NCBI GenBank assembly: GCA_011947345.1
Contig: JAAVTG010000847.1
Span: 1-11,351, forward strand
Source of the DNA: Phytophthora quininea
Lineage: Eukaryota > Oomycota > Peronosporomycetes > Peronosporales > Peronosporaceae
Direction: 5' to 3'
DNA: 11,351 nucleotides
Below, in pieces: positions 7,461 to 11,351 of this stretch; the stretch's first letter is position 1; every line of letters starts with the position of its first letter. Both the position numbers and the translations under genes were made by a program. The notes beneath the pieces were generated by a model that saw only the letters and a program-made list of their open reading frames with translations, searched no databases and was not told the origin of the DNA.

Positions 7461-9232
7461 ATGCGAGCCGTTCTGCTTGGGTGCTTCGCTGCTGCTGCGT
7501 CGCCGCCAACCTGGGCGCTTAAGTGCAATGCCGGCAAGTACTTCGACGGCGACATGTGTTCTATTTGTCCCGGTGGCACGTTCGGCGCCATCCCGGGCTT
7601 GACCAGTTCACTGTGCTCGGGATTGTGTGAACCGGGCTACTACTGCTCTGCAGGATCGACCTCACCTCAACAGAATCCTTGCGGTTCCTCAAACTTCTAC
7701 TGCCCCACAGGTAGTGCCCAACCTATGCCTGTGGAGGACGGATACTACACGGTCGCGTCCTCGGCACCAACTGCCGACGTGCCCACCGCCATGACCAATA
7801 TCAACGCTGGGGAGCGAATTCGTTGCGACAAAGGATATTACTGCGTGTTGGGGGTCCGCTATGCCTGCCCAGCAGGATTGTTCGGCGATTCAACAAGAGT
7901 CACCACCGCTGCGTGCTCTGCAAAATGCCCGAAAGGATCGTATTGCCCCGCAGCAACAAACGTACCGATTCCTTGTCCTCCGGGGACGTACGGTGGGAAA
8001 CGTGGTCTTGCCACGCCTCAATGCAGCGGCCCCTGCCCCATTGGAAACTACTGGTGCGTTGCAGCGATGCTGAAGCAATTCACCATTTACTAACTTTGTT
8101 CAGCACGATTGGAACGATTGTTCCGGTTCCTTGTCCGGCAGGAACGTTTGGAGGAGTGTCTGGTCTTTCAACTCAAGCGTGCTCCAGTACTTGCTCAATC
8201 ATTGCTGGTACATCCTTGTGCATACCTTCACTATGTCCAGCTGGGTTTTATTGCCCTGTTGGGGCTGCAATACCGACCGAATGCGGATCACCAGCAGTTT
8301 ATTGTCCGGAAGGATCGCCGCTGCCGACGACAGCATCTCAAGGCTATTACACGACTTGGAAAGCATATTCAGGGATTTTCATGACAGGAGCTCCGATGGA
8401 AATGTTGTACGTCGACGGCGGTGAACTTGCCGTGCAGAACCAAACCACACGGTCGAATCAACACATTTGCGAGAAAGGTTCGTATTGTGTTGGCGGCGTC
8501 AAAAGTTATGTCCTGCTGGGACGTACGGCAACCAACAAGGGCTATATAGCGCTGCTTGCACGGCACCATGCCCTGCGGGCTACTTCTGGTAAGGACGTGT
8601 CTAATATTTTGTGTGTATGTGCTGGGATTTTCACATCGGTTGATTGCAGTCCCGTCGGAACCGTCGATTATACACTATTTCCATGCTCTGCACGGTCGGT
8701 CTTTTGCCGGCAAGGTTCACCCGTGCCAAGAGCTGTCGATACAGGCTACTTCACCGTGCCTTCGGTGACCGGACTTCGGATCGACGAGACCATTTGTCCA
8801 AGAGGAAGTTACTGCATCGGTGGGGTGAAGAACCTTTGCCCAGAAGGAACATATGGAGCGACGACCGGTCTTGCTTCCAATGACTGCTCGGGGAAATGCC
8901 AAGACGGATACGTGTGTCCTCGTGGCTCGATTTTAGCGACTCAATCGCCATGTCCAGCCGGATCATACTCACAAAACGGCAAGATCTGTGCTCCGTGCTC
9001 TCCTGGTTATTGGTGTGGTGTAGCATCACCAAGTCCACAGCAACATGTTTGTGGAGGGGACGCATTTTATTGCCCTCTTGGGTCGTCAGCAGCTCAGTCA
9101 GTGTATGACGGATACTATTCCGTCGGACAACAGCCAAACACACACACATCAGAGGCATTCTGCGTCGTACGAAATGCTCCACATCTTCCCCAGTGCCCCT
9201 CTCGAACCATAGGCACCAACGCCAATTTTTAA
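7461..9232 (+). CDS. Secreted cysteine-rich repeat protein (ephrin-receptor-like/GCC2-GCC3 type)
   Basis: ATG 7461 gives a signal peptide (MRAVLLGCFAAAASPPTWAL) before Cys-rich modules. Exons are 7461-8053, 8104-8588 and 8650-9232. Intron 1 (50 nt) has GTGCGT, a perfect CTAAC branch and TTCAG. Intron 2 (61 nt) has GTAAGG and TTGCAG. Modules of about 90 residues follow the plan CPxGTYG..L....C...C..GYYC..G....P..CG...YCP.GS.P....GYY, as in the ephrin-receptor-like/GCC2_GCC3 cysteine-rich family, so the protein is probably disulfide-rich and extracellular. At 8501-8504 one A seems missing: the conserved KLCPAGTYGNQQGLYSAACT continues in another phase until the exon end, giving about 553 residues if corrected. 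Without splicing intron 2, the frame instead stays open through the intron. After YSVGQQPNTHTSEAFC the module pattern stops abruptly, next to a short AC repeat (9138-9148), and the tail to the stop is unlike the family. No membrane anchor is seen. Adhesion or surface function is inferred. Confidence 0.85.
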
Positions 9233-9276
9233 CAAGACCAAACGCCTCTTTATCATTGAAATGGCTTGTAACGACA

Positions 9277-10809
9277 CTAAAAACTCTTGAAAGTATGTTC
9301 CTGCGGTTTGATGCGCCATGTTGTGTACTACAGGAAGCGAAAAGAAAAACATAAGAAAAGTCATCGTAACGAGTAACAGCGACGTAATGACGTACCTGTT
9401 CCAGCTCCTGAATGAACGCCTCGGAGGGTTTATCAGCCGACTTGGGAATCGCGGCGAGATCGTAGCTAGAGAGCTCGCCAATGTAAAACTGTTTGAGGTA
9501 GCGGAAGGACTGGCGACTGGCGTGGTAGATCTCAAACATGAGAGTGGAATCTACGTTCATAGCTTCTTGTGCGATGAGCTCCGATCCGCCAGGGTGCTCC
9601 GGGATCCAGCGAGTAATATCCAACACCATTCCCTGCATGACCAGCCAGCATTCGCCGGAATTGTTTCGCCGTACAACTTCTTCCCATCGGATTGCTTCTT
9701 TGCGGACGCGCGTTTCAAACTCACCAAACCGACGTTGACAAACTTCCTGCAAGCCAATGCAGCCGACGGTAATCGCAGCGGCGAGAAGTTCGTCCGTGAC
9801 GGCCGGATCAAAGTGAAACTCTGTACCATCGTTACGTGCTTCATGCTCGAGATACAGCAACACACGGTCGAACGTACAGCAGTCGACGTCCACCTCAATC
9901 GTAGTCGATGCATCTTTGTGAACTCCCTTGCCAGAGTACAGCCGACGACAGCTTGATGCATGGGAAAAGCAGCTTCTTTTTGACGGGAAATTCTTCCTCA
10001 TCGTTGGTGACGACGTTAACAACATCCGAGCGCATGGATGCCAGACCGGCAGCTTTACTGTCTGCACATTGAGCAATTCGAACGTCGACGACTCGCCACC
10101 TTCCGCAGAGACAAACACTTGGCTGTCTTCATCCACACGACCGCGGAACGAGTCCGGCATGGTGTATTCGGTCTCATCCTCGTCCTCCGCGTCAATCTCC
10201 AACACACGCACAAAATAGCTGCGACCGTCTTTGAAAGGCACTACTAATCGCTCGTGCTCGGTCAAAACTCGTTGCCACGTGAACTTGGCGAATGCCGCAG
10301 CAAACTCCGTCGCGTCTGCAACGACCGGAGCAGGTGGTGGTTTAGCAGAACCCTCTTCTTCCTCACTACTCTCTGTATCTTCAATCAACGGACGGATCTC
10401 AATCGCCATAGCATTTACATTCGACACTCTCTCGTTGAAGAGCGTCCACTTCTCGGTCTGGAACTTGCACAACTCCAAATTGATCAAGTGGGGCTGGGAC
10501 AGCGCGATGGCTCCTCGGGACCGCGCCATGTGGCCGCACTGCCACCACAAACTGCGCGTGCAATCTCGGGTGCACCAGAATTGACCCGTCGGCCGCAGTT
10601 TTAATGTCCGGGAACTCGTCGGGGTGCAGCAATGCGCAATGCCGCAGCGTCGCCAACTGATCGTCCGAGATCTTCAGTTCGTCCAGCTCCAAGACTTGTA
10701 GGGACTTCGACCAGACTGCGTCCGCGCTGTTCTTCTGCTTGAGACGCAGCGCCGTGGACATGGCAGGCGCTCGGATCTCGCCCGCGGGGTTGTTGTTGGC
10801 GTTCGGCAT
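9277..10809 (-). CDS. UFD1-like, SKP1/BTB-like and cytochrome b5 domain fusion protein
   Basis: The reading starts at ATG 10809 (MPNANNNPAGEIRAPAMSTA). An intron (9395-9328, 68 nt; GTACGT donor, CTGTAG acceptor) leads to a short last exon (9327-9277) ending in WRIKPQEHTFKSF; the protein is about 487 residues. Residues about 45-210 resemble the UFD1 N-domain (ISDDQLATL, WWQCGHMARS, ATEFAAAFAKFTWQRVLTEH, GRSYFVRVLEID). About 245-370 look like a SKP1/BTB fold (NDEEEFPVKKKLLFPCIKLS, CTFDRVLLYLEHEA, LLAAAITVGCIGLQEVC). About 372-447 are a cytochrome b5 domain with both heme ligands: H405 in HPGG and H429 in IYHASR. Three single-base phase breaks occur: an extra T at 10549-10551, a missing G at 10026-10027 and an extra G at 9925-9927. 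All are at runs, and together they leave a consistent length. A heme-dependent role in ubiquitin handling is possible but only inferred. The gene ends 45 bases from the convergent cysteine-rich gene. Confidence 0.84.
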
Positions 10810-10837
10810 GGTGGTGATCGTGGTGGTTCTGGTGGTG

Positions 10838-10856
10838 GTGAATTTGGCAATGGCAG
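10838..10856 (-). promoter_or_regulatory. Initiator plus flanking element for the UFD1-like/b5 gene
   Basis: The minus strand reads GCCATTGCCAAATTCACC, about 30-45 bases before the ATG at 10809. It closely fits the oomycete core promoter, an initiator CATTYY followed by a CAWTTTNYY flanking region, with about one or two mismatches. It lies in the 134-base gap after the arginase stop, which suggests the downstream gene has its own promoter. Confidence 0.5.
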
Positions 10857-10943
10857 CAAATTGTGGAAACGACGTAAAAAGCGTCGTATTGGTGCGCTCA
10901 CGAGGATGTTTGGTCCGATTTGTTGCAGCTGCGACTATCTACC

Positions 10944-11351
10944 CTACAAGATGCGGTTGCCCATTGCCGACGAGATCAGTAGTAGAGCCATGTCCACGGT
11001 GATCTGGGCGCCGTTGCCCGGTGCCAGCGTCGGGTTCACTTCGACCATGTCCAGCCCGCAGAGCAAGTTGGTTTCGGCCACGGCTTCGGCGACGTAGTGC
11101 GCTTCACGCCACGTAAGTCCGCCACGTACACGCGTTCCAGTAGACGGAGCCACTAGCGGGTCCACCGCGTCGATGTCGTAACTCATGTGGAGCGGCCGCT
11201 GCTTCTTGGCGCACAGGTGGTCCAGCGCCATCTCCATCGTCTTGCCGATGCCGTAGCGGTCCACGTCCTGCATACTGAAGGCTTTGATGCCCTTCTCATG
11301 AATCACCCGACGCTCGAAGTTATCGACGTCGCGCAGACCGATGTAGACGAG
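10944..11351 (-). CDS. Arginase, C-terminal part (N-terminus beyond right edge)
   Basis: The frame enters from the right edge and gives the last 135 residues, ending in AMGNRIL and a TAG stop at 10944-10946. Arginase hydrolyses L-arginine to ornithine and urea. The sequence shows the ureohydrolase C-terminal half: YIGLRDVDNFE, MSYDIDAVDP (the DxD pair that binds the manganese ions), PSTGTRVRGGLTWREAHYVA, and GLDMVEVNPTLAP (Glu of the substrate guanidinium pocket). The EVNP motif and TGT-x-GGLT-x-RE favour a true arginase over agmatinase or formiminoglutamase. All catalytic residues expected in this half are present and there are no breaks. The N-terminal half with the other metal-binding histidine and aspartate is outside the window. 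Subcellular location cannot be judged here. Confidence 0.93.
   Translation of the reverse strand, partial: LVYIGLRDVDNFERRVIHEKGIKAFSMQDVDRYGIGKTMEMALDHLCAKKQRPLHMSYDIDAVDPLVAPSTGTRVRGGLTWREAHYVAEAVAETNLLCGLDMVEVNPTLAPGNGAQITVDMALLLISSAMGNRIL

Noticed and set aside
8217..8249. A possible 33-nt intron in exon 2 of the cysteine-rich gene
   Set aside because: It is too short for a usual intron, is a multiple of three, and the frame is open through it. I left it as coding, though the module spacing is slightly long there.
8751..9395. Continuation of the minus-strand b5 frame through the antisense of the cysteine-rich gene
   Set aside because: The frame stays open, but a GTACGT...CTGTAG intron removes it and leads to a short natural C-terminus. 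The continuation is antisense to conserved Cys modules.
10513..10549. A 37-nt intron near the start of the UFD1-like/b5 gene
   Set aside because: It would fix the phase but is too short and would remove residues that read naturally with the domain. An extra T at 10549-10551 is preferred.

Overview
The window looks like nuclear DNA of an oomycete, probably a Phytophthora- or Pythium-like species. It holds eukaryotic families: PX, ankyrin, FAM221, cytochrome b5, IMPACT and arginase. Its introns are short (about 50-125 nt), with GTACGT/GTGCGT donors and CTAAC or CTGAC branch points. Coding sequence is GC-rich, intergenic gaps are short, and one gene start has an initiator/flanking element of oomycete type. 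No bacterial operon signals, RNA genes or CRISPR arrays were seen. The species assignment is an inference.

Left part (1-2020): a BED-finger, DUF659-type hAT transposase reads leftward off the window edge, with a candidate transposon end near 1918. At 2021-2887 (+) lies a Uma2 (DUF820) nuclease-like protein with a C-terminal C2H2 zinc finger. At 3072-3545 (-) is a damaged IMPACT/UPF0029 gene fragment.

Middle (3672-7406): a PX plus ankyrin-repeat protein (-), a roughly 400-base promoter-like gap, a weakly supported small hypothetical gene (+), and a three-exon FAM221-like zinc/cysteine-rich protein (-).

Right part (7461-11351): a secreted cysteine-rich repeat protein (+) starts 54 bases from the FAM221 start codon, head to head. 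It converges on a gene (-) joining UFD1-like, SKP1/BTB-like and cytochrome b5 domains. Just upstream of that gene, on the same strand, is the C-terminal third of an arginase (-) that enters from the right edge.

A repeated oddity is that several genes recognised by conserved domains carry single-base frame breaks at short homopolymer runs, often in pairs that cancel. This looks more like run-length errors in the assembly than true decay, so the broken genes may be intact in the organism. The genes show no shared pathway; this is an accessory-gene and transposon neighbourhood rather than a functional cluster.
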